A stretch of 64,000 nucleotides of DNA, taken from Actinomycetota bacterium. GTDB taxonomy: Bacteria; Actinomycetota; Thermoleophilia; Solirubrobacterales; 70-9. Shown here one piece after another: positions 1-8,033 of the stretch. The translations under genes were made by a program, and so were the position numbers. A model generated the notes under the pieces. That model saw only the letters and a list, made by a program, of their open reading frames with translations. It was not told the DNA's origin and searched no databases. Position 1 is the stretch's first letter. Every line of letters starts with the position of its first letter. The DNA is taken from contig JAFDWO010000160.1 in the NCBI GenBank assembly GCA_018268415.1, positions 1 through 64,000 of the forward strand. Reading direction: 5' to 3'.

Positions 1-106
1 CCCGGCCGAGGCTGTTGCCGAGCTCGGGCAGGCGTTTGGGGCCGAACACGATCAGGGCGATGATCAGGACGACGACGATCTCGAGGGGGCCGATGTTGCC
101 GAGCAT
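1..106 (-). CDS. tatA: TatA/Hcf106-type Tat translocase subunit, N-terminal part (runs off the window)
   Basis: The first 35 residues of a small pore-forming component of the twin-arginine export system are visible, starting from ATG at 106. They contain the family pattern: a short periplasmic N-terminus, one hydrophobic helix (LEIVVVLIIALIVF), then the hinge FGPKRLPELG leading into the amphipathic helix. The C-terminal half lies beyond the window edge. The gene follows the quinone and bc-complex genes on the same strand, 35 bp after the polyprenyl synthase. This is sensible because the Rieske protein at 3569-4243 carries a Tat-like RRKVF motif. A second tatA lies at 62156. The family call is secure; TatA versus TatB is not fully resolved from the N-terminus alone. 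Confidence 0.85.
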   Translation of the reverse strand, partial: MLGNIGPLEIVVVLIIALIVFGPKRLPELGNSLGR

Positions 107-141
107 CAGAGAGATGGTAACGCGCGTTTGACCTCGGTGGG

Positions 142-1104
142 TCAGCTGTAGCGCTGCACCACCCCGTCGGCGACCAGCTCGAGCAGGCGGCGCTGTTCGG
201 CATCGAAGCTCGTGCGGCCCAACGCCCGCTTGCCGTCGGCGACCAGCTCGAGCGCCCGCGCCCGCACCGTCTCCAGCGCGCCGGTCGCCGCGATCCGGTC
301 GCAAACCGCCTCGGCGCCCGCCGCGTCGAGGCGCGGGAGGTCGATCTGCCGCAGGTCGGGGTCACGCTCGGCGGCGACGATCAGCGGCAGCGTGACCGTG
401 CCGTCGAGCAGGTCGGTACCGCGGGCCTTCCCGGTCCGCGACGGCGGTCCGCTGACGTCGAGCACGTCGTCCAGCAACTGGAAGGCGAGCCCGACCTCGG
501 CGCCGAACTGGCGCAGCTCCGGATCGTCGTGGCCGAGCGAGACCGCGCACTCGAAGAGCGCCGCGGTCTTCAGCCGACAGCGATCCAGGTAGCGCTGCTC
601 GGGGATCGCGAGGTCGAAGGCGTCCTGGCGCTGCGCGAGCTCGCCCCGGGCGAGCGCGACCGCGGCGCCGGCGAGCAGCAGGACCGAGTGCGCGTCGCCT
701 GCCTCGCTGAGCAGGGCGAAGGCGCGCGAGAGCAGCAGGTCGCCGGTGGCCAGCGCCCGCGCCCGCCCCGAGGTCGCGGCGACCGTCGGCAGGCCACGCC
801 GCAGCGGCGCCTCGTCGAGGACGTCGTCGTGGACCAGCGTGGCCATGTGGACCAGCTCGATCGCCGTCGCGCCGCGCACCGCCTCCGCCCCGCCCCGTTC
901 CCCCGCGCAGAGCAGGACGAGCATCGGCCGTAGCCGCTTGCCTCCCGCCGCCAGAGTCGCGCCGGCGTCTTCGCCGAGTGGACCGCCCCAGCCGTCGATC
1001 GCCTCGCGCAGCCGGTCCTCGACTTCGCCGAGCCGCACCGGCAGCCAACGTTGGGAGGCGTCGAGAACCGCCGTCACCGGCGGTGGGACGGCCGAGCCGG
1101 GCAT
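142..1104 (-). CDS. Long-chain polyprenyl (hepta/octaprenyl-type) diphosphate synthase
   Basis: All-alpha trans-isoprenyl diphosphate synthase of 320 residues, normal for the family. It condenses isopentenyl diphosphate onto an allylic primer to build the isoprenoid tail of menaquinone. The first aspartate-rich motif is in LVHDDVLDEAPLRRG and the second in FQLLDDVLDVSG; the substrate-binding GGKRLRP stretch precedes the first. It starts with ATG 6 bp after the menG stop on the minus strand, so it is probably co-transcribed with menG and the bc-complex genes. That context favours a menaquinone tail synthase over a carotenoid GGPP synthase. Chain length cannot be read with confidence. Confidence 0.9.
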   Translation of the reverse strand: MPGSAVPPPVTAVLDASQRWLPVRLGEVEDRLREAIDGWGGPLGEDAGATLAAGGKRLRPMLVLLCAGERGGAEAVRGATAIELVHMATLVHDDVLDEAPLRRGLPTVAATSGRARALATGDLLLSRAFALLSEAGDAHSVLLLAGAAVALARGELAQRQDAFDLAIPEQRYLDRCRLKTAALFECAVSLGHDDPELRQFGAEVGLAFQLLDDVLDVSGPPSRTGKARGTDLLDGTVTLPLIVAAERDPDLRQIDLPRLDAAGAEAVCDRIAATGALETVRARALELVADGKRALGRTSFDAEQRRLLELVADGVVQRYS

Positions 1105-1110
1105 CGGGGA

Positions 1111-1848
1111 CTAGACCGCCTGCGGACCCTTGGCGCCGCTGTGGATCGCGATGATGCCGCCGGCCAGGACCGTATAGCGGATCGCGGTGAAACCGGCCCG
1201 GTCCATCTTCTCCGCCAGCCCGCGCGGGGTCGGGAAGCTGCGCACCGACTCGGGCAGGTAGCTGTAGGCCTCCGGCTCGTCGGAAAGGGCGCCGAGAAGG
1301 GGCACGATCCGGTCGAACCAGAGCGAGAAGAAGGTGGAGAGCGGCGGCCGGGTCGGCTGCGTGATCTCGAGGATGACCAGCCGACCGCCCGGCTTCAGCA
1401 CCCGCGCCATCTCCCGCAGACCGCGGTCGAGGTCGGCCAGGTTGCGAACGCCGAAGCCGACCGTCGCGGCGTCGAAGCGCTCGCCGTCGTAAGGCAGCTC
1501 CAGCGCGTCGGCCCACTCGAAGCGGACCCCCTCGGTCCCGCGTGCCGCCGCCTTCTCGCGCGCCAGGTCGAGCATCGGCTCGGAGAAGTCACAGCCGACC
1601 ACGCGGCCACCGGGCGTGACCCGCTTCGCCAGCTCCAGGGCGAGATCACCGGTCCCGCAGCAGACGTCGAGCGCCGACTCCCCCGGGCCGAGGTCGGTCC
1701 GCGCCGCCGCCTGCTCGCGCCAGCGGTGGTGCAGCCCCGCCGTCATCACCCCGTTCAGCGTGTCGTAGTGACCGGCCACCCGGTCGAACATCCGGTTGAC
1801 CTGGCCGGCGAAGTCGGGGGAGGAACGGTTGTCGTTGATCGTGTCCAT
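1111..1848 (-). CDS. menG: Demethylmenaquinone methyltransferase (MenG/UbiE)
   Basis: Class I SAM-dependent methyltransferase of 245 residues that performs the last step of menaquinone synthesis, C-methylation of demethylmenaquinone. The SAM-binding motif is DVCCGTGDLAL, followed by the acidic GCDFSEPML loop. The UbiE signatures FDAATVGFGVRNL and RVLKPGGRLVILEITQP are both present. The N-terminal VNRMFDRVAGHYDTLN block is also typical. Start ATG at 1848. The neighbours are the bc complex upstream and the polyprenyl synthase downstream, which gives a compact quinone plus quinol-oxidase unit. No strong Shine-Dalgarno precedes the start. Confidence 0.95.
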   Translation of the reverse strand: MDTINDNRSSPDFAGQVNRMFDRVAGHYDTLNGVMTAGLHHRWREQAAARTDLGPGESALDVCCGTGDLALELAKRVTPGGRVVGCDFSEPMLDLAREKAAARGTEGVRFEWADALELPYDGERFDAATVGFGVRNLADLDRGLREMARVLKPGGRLVILEITQPTRPPLSTFFSLWFDRIVPLLGALSDEPEAYSYLPESVRSFPTPRGLAEKMDRAGFTAIRYTVLAGGIIAIHSGAKGPQAV

Positions 1849-1902
1849 CGGAAAGGGGACGTTACTCGCCCGCTCCCGATCGATACGGCACGCGGCGCCG
1901 AA

Positions 1903-2604
1903 TCAGTTCAACGAGGAGAGGAAATCCGCGAGCTCGTTCAGCTTTTCTTTCGGCAGTTCGCGGAACGAGGGCATGATGCTGGGGCCGATTTCGATCGAGC
2001 GGATGATCGCGGCACGCGGGATGCGGGCGCCGATGTGGGTCAGTTCCGGACCCGGCCCGTTGTTGCCGTTCTCGCCCAGCTTGTGACAGGCGAGACAACC
2101 GGACCCGGCCACGATCTCCGCGCCCGCCTTGTATTGCGGCGCAACCTTCATGTCGATCTCGGTCGGCGAGCCGGAGGTGGCACCGGCGTAGGTCAGGTAC
2201 CCCATCGCGAGGATCGTCAGGATCCCGGCCGTGGTCGCCAGCGGGCGGCGCTCGGGGCGGCGCTCGGGGCCTTTGTCGTAGAACGGCAGCAGCAGGAGCA
2301 GGACCATGCAGATGGTCGGGATCCCGATCGTCGCGATCGGCACCAGCTCTGGCGGCTTGATCACGCGCAGAAGCTCGAAGAGGAAGAAGAAGTACCACTC
2401 GGGACGCGGCACGTAAGTGGTCGTGGTCGGGTCGGCCTTCGGGCCCTGCTCGGCGCCGAGGAGCAGGGACATCGCGATGATCACGCCGACGACGACGAGC
2501 GCCATCACCGAGTCCTTCATCACGGCGTACGGGAAGAACGGCTTCCCCTTCTTCTTGAGGAGCTCGTATTCCTCGAGGTATGCCTGTTTGTCGCTGGCCT
2601 TCAT
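1903..2604 (-). CDS. qcrC: Menaquinol:cytochrome c reductase cytochrome b/c subunit (subunit IV-cytochrome c fusion)
   Basis: Fusion of 233 residues. Residues about 1-130 match the C-terminal half of cytochrome b (subunit IV), including the quinol-site PEWY inside VPRPEWYFFFLFELLR and several membrane helices. The C-terminal 80 residues are a class I cytochrome c with one CLACH haem site and a later Met ligand in IGPSIMPSF. This is the architecture known from Bacillus QcrC; the diheme QcrC plus full-length cytochrome b of mycobacteria is different. Its ATG overlaps the qcrB stop by one base (TGATG), so translation is probably coupled. It passes electrons from the Rieske/b core to a terminal oxidase not found here. 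Confidence 0.93.
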   Translation of the reverse strand: MKASDKQAYLEEYELLKKKGKPFFPYAVMKDSVMALVVVGVIIAMSLLLGAEQGPKADPTTTTYVPRPEWYFFFLFELLRVIKPPELVPIATIGIPTICMVLLLLLPFYDKGPERRPERRPLATTAGILTILAMGYLTYAGATSGSPTEIDMKVAPQYKAGAEIVAGSGCLACHKLGENGNNGPGPELTHIGARIPRAAIIRSIEIGPSIMPSFRELPKEKLNELADFLSSLN

Positions 2605-3560
2605 CAGGCAGGCGCCCCCTCGCCGTTGTGGCCGTCGATCTGGACGCCCGCGATCGTCGGGCCCGCCCCGTCCGGCCGGTAGCCGTTGCCGGAGACGCCC
2701 GCGTCGAGGTTCGACGTCGGCGTGGCGACCCGCGGCTTGTCGGCCTTGGTCCAGGGCGGCGCGGTCGTGCCCAGCTTCACCACCAGGTAGAGGTGGGCGC
2801 CGATCAGGGCGATGATCGCCCCGGGCACGAGCAGCATGTGGATCGCGTAGAAGCGCGAGAGCGTGGTCGCCCCGAGCTCGGGCCCGGCGCGGAGGAAGTC
2901 ACTCAGGTACGGACCGACGATCGGACCGGTGCCGTTGATGTTGATGCCGACGATCGAGGCCCAATAGGACCGCTGGTCGAACGGCAGCAGGTACCCGGTG
3001 AAGGCCATCGTCATCGTCAGGATCAGCAGCACGACGCCGATCACCCAGTTGAGCTCCCGCGGGTACTTGTAGGCACCGAAGAAGAAGGTCCGGCCCATGT
3101 GGAGGAAGACCAGGATCACCATCACGCTGGCGCCCCACTTGTGCATCCCGTGCACAAACTGGCCGAGGAAGACGTCGTTGTTGATGTGGGCGATCGAGCT
3201 GTAGGCCTGGGTGGTCGACGGCGTGTAGAACATCGCCAGGAACACCCCGGTCACCGCCTGCACGATGAAGGCGAAGAGGGTGGCGGAGCCGAGCGTGTAG
3301 AACCAGTTGGTCCCTTTCGGCACCTTGCGGAACAGCATCCCGGTGAGGAAGCCGCTCGCCGCCATCCGCTGGTCGATCCAGGCCATCGCCTCGACCGGCG
3401 CCTCCAGCGCCTTTTCGCCGGTGCGACCGAGGTCGGTAGGACGCTCCGGCGGCGCGGACTTGAGGTCCTGCGGCGCAGGGGTTTTGGGCGCGCCTGCTTC
3501 GCCGGGCTTCGGCGTGTTGCGCAGCGGCGCGGGTACGAGTAGGTCGGAAAGCTTCGGCAT
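2604..3560 (-). CDS. qcrB: Menaquinol:cytochrome c reductase cytochrome b subunit (b6-type N-terminal half)
   Basis: Membrane cytochrome b of 318 residues corresponding to the four-helix, two-haem N-terminal half. Haem ligands are expected from the paired histidines in the helices carrying FVHGMHKWGASVMV and IHMLLVPGAIIAL. The conserved GYLLPFDQRSYW segment is the quinol-site cd loop. There is an extra Pro/Ala-rich N-terminal tail of about 65 residues before the first conserved segment. The gene sits between the Rieske gene and the subunit IV/cytochrome c gene; all three run on the minus strand with 0-8 bp gaps, consistent with one operon. The complex sits in the cytoplasmic membrane and contributes to proton motive force. 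Confidence 0.93.
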   Translation of the reverse strand: MPKLSDLLVPAPLRNTPKPGEAGAPKTPAPQDLKSAPPERPTDLGRTGEKALEAPVEAMAWIDQRMAASGFLTGMLFRKVPKGTNWFYTLGSATLFAFIVQAVTGVFLAMFYTPSTTQAYSSIAHINNDVFLGQFVHGMHKWGASVMVILVFLHMGRTFFFGAYKYPRELNWVIGVVLLILTMTMAFTGYLLPFDQRSYWASIVGININGTGPIVGPYLSDFLRAGPELGATTLSRFYAIHMLLVPGAIIALIGAHLYLVVKLGTTAPPWTKADKPRVATPTSNLDAGVSGNGYRPDGAGPTIAGVQIDGHNGEGAPA

Positions 3561-3568
3561 CGTCTAGA

Positions 3569-4243
3569 TCACGGGGGCGGGAAGGTCGAGGGCCGCGGCG
3601 GGTAAAGGTATTCCCAAACCCCGCCGGTGAACTCGCCGGGGTCGCGGGCGCGGACCGGCTTCAGCTGCGAGGTGACGCTGTAGCGCGGGCCGACTTCGAC
3701 CTCACCCTTGGTGATGCGGGTCTGGAAGCGGTCGAGCGGGCGCACCGGCGGGCCGCCGATCCGCTTGCCCTGGAAGTCGTAGACGCCGCCGTGGCACGGG
3801 CAGATGAAGTTGCCCGCAGCCTGGACGAAGCGCACCGGGCAGCCGAGGTGGGCACAGCGGTTGGAGATCGCGACGTACTGGTTGGGTTCTTCGCCCAGTT
3901 CGGTCGAGCTCTTGCGCACGTAGGCCAGCTGCTTGCCGATGTCGCCGATGCCCGGCGTTTCGGTGAAGACGACCTGGCGGTAGGTGTCTTCGGTGAAGTC
4001 GGAGGTCTTGCCGATCTTCTCCCAGCGCTCCTTGCCGCGGTGGAAGATCGGGGCAACGGCGAAGCCGACGGCGGGCAGGATGATGGCGGCGCCGGCCAGG
4101 CCGCCGATCGCCTGGGACGCGATCGTGAAGACCTTGCGACGGGTCATCGACTCGCCCTCGAAGTAGCCGGGGGGAGGTGGTTCCGTCCTAACCTGGTCGG
4201 GAGCCCGGTAGGGCTGGTTGATCTTGTCCGCGTCTTCTGCCAC
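3569..4243 (-). CDS. qcrA: Rieske [2Fe-2S] protein of menaquinol:cytochrome c reductase
   Basis: Rieske iron-sulfur subunit of 224 residues. The cluster ligands are in CAHLGCP and CPCHGGVYD, giving two Cys and two His, plus the two cysteines of the Rieske disulfide. Near residue 35 a TRRKVF sequence precedes a hydrophobic helix, which is a Tat-type signal anchor. The start is GTG at 4243, the first gene of the operon. An AT-richer stretch between it and the divergent gene at 4295 should hold its promoter. Having tatA at the far end of the same gene run fits the need to export this folded cofactor protein. Confidence 0.94.
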   Translation of the reverse strand: MAEDADKINQPYRAPDQVRTEPPPPGYFEGESMTRRKVFTIASQAIGGLAGAAIILPAVGFAVAPIFHRGKERWEKIGKTSDFTEDTYRQVVFTETPGIGDIGKQLAYVRKSSTELGEEPNQYVAISNRCAHLGCPVRFVQAAGNFICPCHGGVYDFQGKRIGGPPVRPLDRFQTRITKGEVEVGPRYSVTSQLKPVRARDPGEFTGGVWEYLYPPRPSTFPPP

Positions 4244-4294
4244 GTTCCGTTGCCGCTCGGTCGCGCAGTCTATTCAAAAGGGGGAGGGCCGAGG

Positions 4295-5137
4295 ATGCCG
4301 CATGGGAGAGGATTTGTGACGTTCGGGACGACCAGCGCCTTTACCCTGCTGACGACGCTTTGTTGCTGCGCGGCCCTGGCGGTCCCCGGGGCCGCGGGCG
4401 AGACGGTCCGGCAAGGGAGCTTGCAGGTGTCCTTCGGCGGATCGGTCGCGCCCCAGCGGCTGCCGCGGGCCGGGACGACGCCGGTGGCGGTCACGATCCG
4501 CGGACACGTTCGCGCCCTCACCGAGTCCCCGCCGCCGTCCCTGCGCCGGATCGCGATCGAAGTCAACCGGCTCGGCGTGCTCGAACGGAGGGGCCTCGCC
4601 GCCTGCCCGTTGCGCCGCCTTCGCGCCTCCAGCACCGAGACGGCGCTCGACGGCTGCCGGGCCGCGCTGGTCGGCGAAGGCCGGGTGAGCGGCGTCCTCG
4701 TCCTCCCGGAACAGGTGCCGACCCCGTTCGCCGGGCGCGTCGTCGCCTTCAACGGCACCCTGCCCGGCGGCCGTCCCGGCATCCTCGCCCACCTCTACAC
4801 CCCTCGGCCCGCGCCGCTCACCTTCGTGCTCGGCTTCTCGATCGGCCGCGCCCACGGCACCTTCGGCACCCGCCTCGTCGCCACCGTTCCGGCACGGACG
4901 CGCCGCACCGCCCACATCACCTCCTTCTCGCTGCGCCTGCACCGCACCTACTCGGTCGGCGGCGAGCAGCGCAGCTACCTCAGCGCCGGCTGCCCCGCGC
5001 CCGCGGGCTTCGGCGGCGCCACTTTCCCGTTGGTGCGAGCCGCCTACAGCTTCGTCGGCGAGAAGACCGTCTCCGACACCCTGGTGCGCACCTGCCGGGT
5101 GGGGGGAGCCGGAAACGAAACTCCTAATAACGGCTAA
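4295..5137 (+). CDS. Exported protein of unknown function
   Basis: A 280-residue protein with an N-terminal hydrophobic signal (FTLLTTLCCCAALAVPGAAG), so probably secreted. I do not recognise the family. The body is rich in beta-forming segments and has spaced cysteines (AACPLRRL, DGCRAAL, SAGCPAP, VRTCRV) that could form disulfides. I chose ATG 4295 because a GGGGGAGGG ribosome-binding site sits 6 bp upstream; the frame is open further upstream, but that part overlaps the divergent Rieske gene. It is followed 32 bp later by the exported gene set at 5170-9685 on the same strand and may belong to that unit. Confidence 0.75.
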   Translation: MPHGRGFVTFGTTSAFTLLTTLCCCAALAVPGAAGETVRQGSLQVSFGGSVAPQRLPRAGTTPVAVTIRGHVRALTESPPPSLRRIAIEVNRLGVLERRGLAACPLRRLRASSTETALDGCRAALVGEGRVSGVLVLPEQVPTPFAGRVVAFNGTLPGGRPGILAHLYTPRPAPLTFVLGFSIGRAHGTFGTRLVATVPARTRRTAHITSFSLRLHRTYSVGGEQRSYLSAGCPAPAGFGGATFPLVRAAYSFVGEKTVSDTLVRTCRVGGAGNETPNNG

Positions 5138-5169
5138 AGGTTTACCTGCGAATTGGCGAATAGGGCGCC

Positions 5170-6492
5170 ATGACGAAAGCTCGCGCCGTACCTGAGCCCC
5201 TCCCTGCCCGCCTGATCGTCGGCCTCCTCGCCGCAGTCGCGGCCCTTTGTGCGCCGGCGTTCCCGGCGCTCGCCGGGGCCCGCCCACATTTCAAGCTGCC
5301 GAAGCCCGCGGTCCTGACCTTCAAAGTTGCGCAGGTCGGCAAGCCGGACAACTCGTCGGTGGCGATCGTCCCCTTCACCTCGGCGCTCTACGCCAATTGT
5401 GGCGACGCGCCGAAGGAAACGAAGGTGGGCAAGACCAACCTTCCCGACCCCTGCCAGGAAGTCGGGAGCGTCCCCTACGAATACGGGATCGGCGAGGTCG
5501 AAGTGACGGTCGAACAGTACGTCGCCTTCCTCAACACGGTCGATCCGTTCGGTCGTAACCAGCAGGGGCTCTACTCGGAAACCGAGAGCGGTGCGGCCTG
5601 GCCGCGCTTCGGCCAGATCGACTACTCGGCGATCGCCCGGGCGGGCAGGCACTACACCGCCGCCGCGCCGGAATGGAACGACAAGCCCTATGGCTTCGCC
5701 AACTTCCTCCGCGCCGCGCGCTTCGACAACGCGGTCGCCAACGGCAAGGTGCTGTCGAAGGAAGCGTCGACCATCGGCTCCGGCAACGGGGAATTCAGGT
5801 ACGTCACCTACAAGGTGCGGCTCTCCCGGAAGACCGGGACCGGCATGTACGACATGCACAAGCGCGCCCCGGTGCGGACCGAGGAATCGGGCTTCGTGAT
5901 CCCGAGCCAGAACGAGTGGATCAAGGCCGCCTACTACGACCGGACCGGCGGCGGCACCTACTCGTACTGGTGGTACCCGACCAACGTCGGCAGCCCGTTC
6001 TTCGAAGGCGGCGCGCCGGAACAGGTGACGCTCGACCCGAGCACCGGCGACGTCACCAACGCCCACGGCCGGCCGCTGGCCAACTTTCACGCCGGCTCGT
6101 CGACGCCCGCGCCGAGCTGGTGCCCGTCGAACCAGACGCAGGAAGCGTGCGAAACCGTGAACCCCTTCAACCTGCCGCCGAAGGCCTACAAGAAGGCCTA
6201 CCAGGGAAGCCTCAGCACGGTCGGCCAAGCGGCGACCTTCGGGCCGTGGGGCACGCTCGAACAGGGCGGCAACGCGGTCGAGTGGACCGACACGATCACC
6301 GCACCCCCGTTCGGGGCGAAGGGCCATCGGGTGTGGCGGCGCCTGCACGGGGGAGTCCCCAACGCACCGCTCTACCAGCTGTGGCTTTCGGCGGTGGGCC
6401 TGCAACCACAGGACAACACCTTCTACACCGCCACCTACCCGTGGCTCGGCTTCCGGATCGGCGTGGTCGGTGAAGGGTCCGGCGGCAAGTGA
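5170..6492 (+). CDS. Exported SUMF1/formylglycine-generating-enzyme-like protein lacking the catalytic cysteines
   Basis: A 440-residue protein with a signal peptide (about residues 13-36). Fold hallmarks of the FGE-sulfatase (SUMF1) family are clear: YEYGIGEVEVTVEQYVAFLN near the start, EWIKAAYYDRTGGG in the middle, GGNAVEWTD, and the terminal LGFRI. In copper-dependent FGEs the C-terminal third carries two active-site cysteines (GGSxLCHxSYC-type); here the corresponding RRLHGGVPNAPLYQLW has none. The only mature cysteines are in YANCGDAP, DPCQEV, SWCPSN and EACETV, which suits structural disulfides. It overlaps the propeller gene by 4 bases (GTGA). FGE activity is therefore doubtful; a binding or scaffold role is possible. 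Confidence 0.8.
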   Translation: MTKARAVPEPLPARLIVGLLAAVAALCAPAFPALAGARPHFKLPKPAVLTFKVAQVGKPDNSSVAIVPFTSALYANCGDAPKETKVGKTNLPDPCQEVGSVPYEYGIGEVEVTVEQYVAFLNTVDPFGRNQQGLYSETESGAAWPRFGQIDYSAIARAGRHYTAAAPEWNDKPYGFANFLRAARFDNAVANGKVLSKEASTIGSGNGEFRYVTYKVRLSRKTGTGMYDMHKRAPVRTEESGFVIPSQNEWIKAAYYDRTGGGTYSYWWYPTNVGSPFFEGGAPEQVTLDPSTGDVTNAHGRPLANFHAGSSTPAPSWCPSNQTQEACETVNPFNLPPKAYKKAYQGSLSTVGQAATFGPWGTLEQGGNAVEWTDTITAPPFGAKGHRVWRRLHGGVPNAPLYQLWLSAVGLQPQDNTFYTATYPWLGFRIGVVGEGSGGK

Positions 6493-8033
6493 AGAATCTC
6501 GTCTCGATGCGTCGGCGTCGGCTCTCCGTCCTCGTACTCGGCCTGGTCGCGATCCTGGTGTTCGCCCTCGCGGCGGGCGCCGGAGCGGCGCCGTCCGCCG
6601 GCGGCAAAAAGGGCGGCTCCGAACACGTGCAACCGCCCGTGGAAACCAGCGCCGGGAGCCTCGAACAGCTGCCTGGGCGGCTCGGCTGCCTCGGCGAAGG
6701 CAAGGCAGCGGTGAAGCTCTGCGGCCGGGCGCGGGCGCTCACGGAACCGGGGCCGGGCGTCGGCTCGCGGGCGATCGCGATCAGCCCTGACGGGCGCAAC
6801 GTCTACGTCGCCTCCTCCGGCAGCGACGCGATCGCCGTCTTCGACCGCAGCCGGGCCACCGGCGCGCTCACCCAGCCGCCAGGCAAGGCGGCGTGCGTCG
6901 CCGCGGCGCTCGGCAGGGCGAAAGGGACGCGCGGCTGCGGCGTCGCGATCGGCCTCGACGGACCGAACTCGGTCGCGGTCAGCCCTGATGGGCGCAACGT
7001 CTACGCGACCGCGCGCGGCAGCTCCGCGGTCCTCACCTTCCTCCGCAACCCCCGCACCGGGCAGCTGCGCCAGCTGCCGCCGTCGGCCTCCGGCTGCATC
7101 GCCGGAGCGGCGGTCCCGGGGTGCACCGCGGGGCGGGCGCTGAGCTGGCCGGACGTGGTCGTCGTCTCCCCCGACGGGCGCAACGTCTACGTCGGCGACT
7201 TCGCCGGCTCCGGCGTCATCTCGTTCTCCCGGGCGGGCAAGGCGGGGGCGCTCACCCAGCTCTCCGGCAGCGCCGGGTGCATCACCGAAGCGGGGGCCGA
7301 AGGTTGCGCCAAGGGCGCGCAGATGAACCACGTCGAGGGTCTGGCGATCGCCCCGAACGGGTCCGCGGTCTACGCCGCGGCGGCCTTCTCCAGTGCTGTC
7401 GACTTCCTCGCTCGTGACTCTGCCACCGGCGCGCTCAGCCAGAGCGGCTGCGTCACCGCCTCGAAGGTCACCGGGTGCGCGCTCGGCTACGAGTTCGGCG
7501 GCGTCAACGCGCTCGCGTTCGCGCCCGCCGGAGGTGACGTCTACGCAACCTCGCTGACCAGCAACAGCCTCACCACCTTCCAGAAGCTCCTCGGCGGTGT
7601 CGGCATCAGCCAGCCGCCCGGTCCCGAACGGCAGGTGGAAAAGGAAAACGGGCCGGGCAAGGAAACCGTCCCGACGCCGGAAGGCACGCCGAGCCCCGAT
7701 GGCTGCACCGTCTTCCTGCGCTCGCCGGGCTGCGGGTTCGGCGTCGCGATGCAGGCGCCGGAGGGGGTCGACGTCTCCCCCGACGGGACCAGCGTCTACG
7801 TCGCCGCCTTCGGCACCGGCGCGATCGACGTCTTCGACCGCGATGCCGAATCGGGCGTCGTCACCCAGAAGTCGGGCCCGCGCGGCTGCGTGGCGGTGCC
7901 CAAGGTCCACGGCTGCACGCCGGGGCGGGCGCTCGGCGGAGCCGCCTCACTGGTCGTCAGCCCCGATGGCAGGAACGTCTACTCGACCGCGCAATTCAGC
8001 AACGCGGTCGACATCTTCAGGAGGATCGAATGA
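6489..8033 (+). CDS. Exported seven-bladed beta-propeller (YVTN/lactonase-like) with paired cysteines
   Basis: A 514-residue protein with an N-terminal signal (LVLGLVAILVFALAAGAGAA). I count seven blade motifs of the SPDGRNVYV type: three near-identical copies, two degenerate ones (APNGSAVYA, APAGGDVYA), then SPDGTSVYV and SPDGRNVYS. Each blade is accompanied by a C-x(7-14)-C pair such as GCIAGAAVPGC or GCVTASKVTGC, seven pairs in all, suggesting one disulfide per blade. The GTG start overlaps the upstream stop (GTGA) and its stop overlaps the sulfatase start (ATGA), so the three products are probably made in fixed ratio. No enzymatic residues are evident; ligand binding or scaffolding is likely. 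Confidence 0.85.
   Translation: MKNLVSMRRRRLSVLVLGLVAILVFALAAGAGAAPSAGGKKGGSEHVQPPVETSAGSLEQLPGRLGCLGEGKAAVKLCGRARALTEPGPGVGSRAIAISPDGRNVYVASSGSDAIAVFDRSRATGALTQPPGKAACVAAALGRAKGTRGCGVAIGLDGPNSVAVSPDGRNVYATARGSSAVLTFLRNPRTGQLRQLPPSASGCIAGAAVPGCTAGRALSWPDVVVVSPDGRNVYVGDFAGSGVISFSRAGKAGALTQLSGSAGCITEAGAEGCAKGAQMNHVEGLAIAPNGSAVYAAAAFSSAVDFLARDSATGALSQSGCVTASKVTGCALGYEFGGVNALAFAPAGGDVYATSLTSNSLTTFQKLLGGVGISQPPGPERQVEKENGPGKETVPTPEGTPSPDGCTVFLRSPGCGFGVAMQAPEGVDVSPDGTSVYVAAFGTGAIDVFDRDAESGVVTQKSGPRGCVAVPKVHGCTPGRALGGAASLVVSPDGRNVYSTAQFSNAVDIFRRIE

Noticed and set aside
5170-6492. Annotating the SUMF1-like protein as an active sulfatase-maturing enzyme
   Set aside because: The C-terminal region has no cysteines, so the copper-binding pair of known FGEs is missing.
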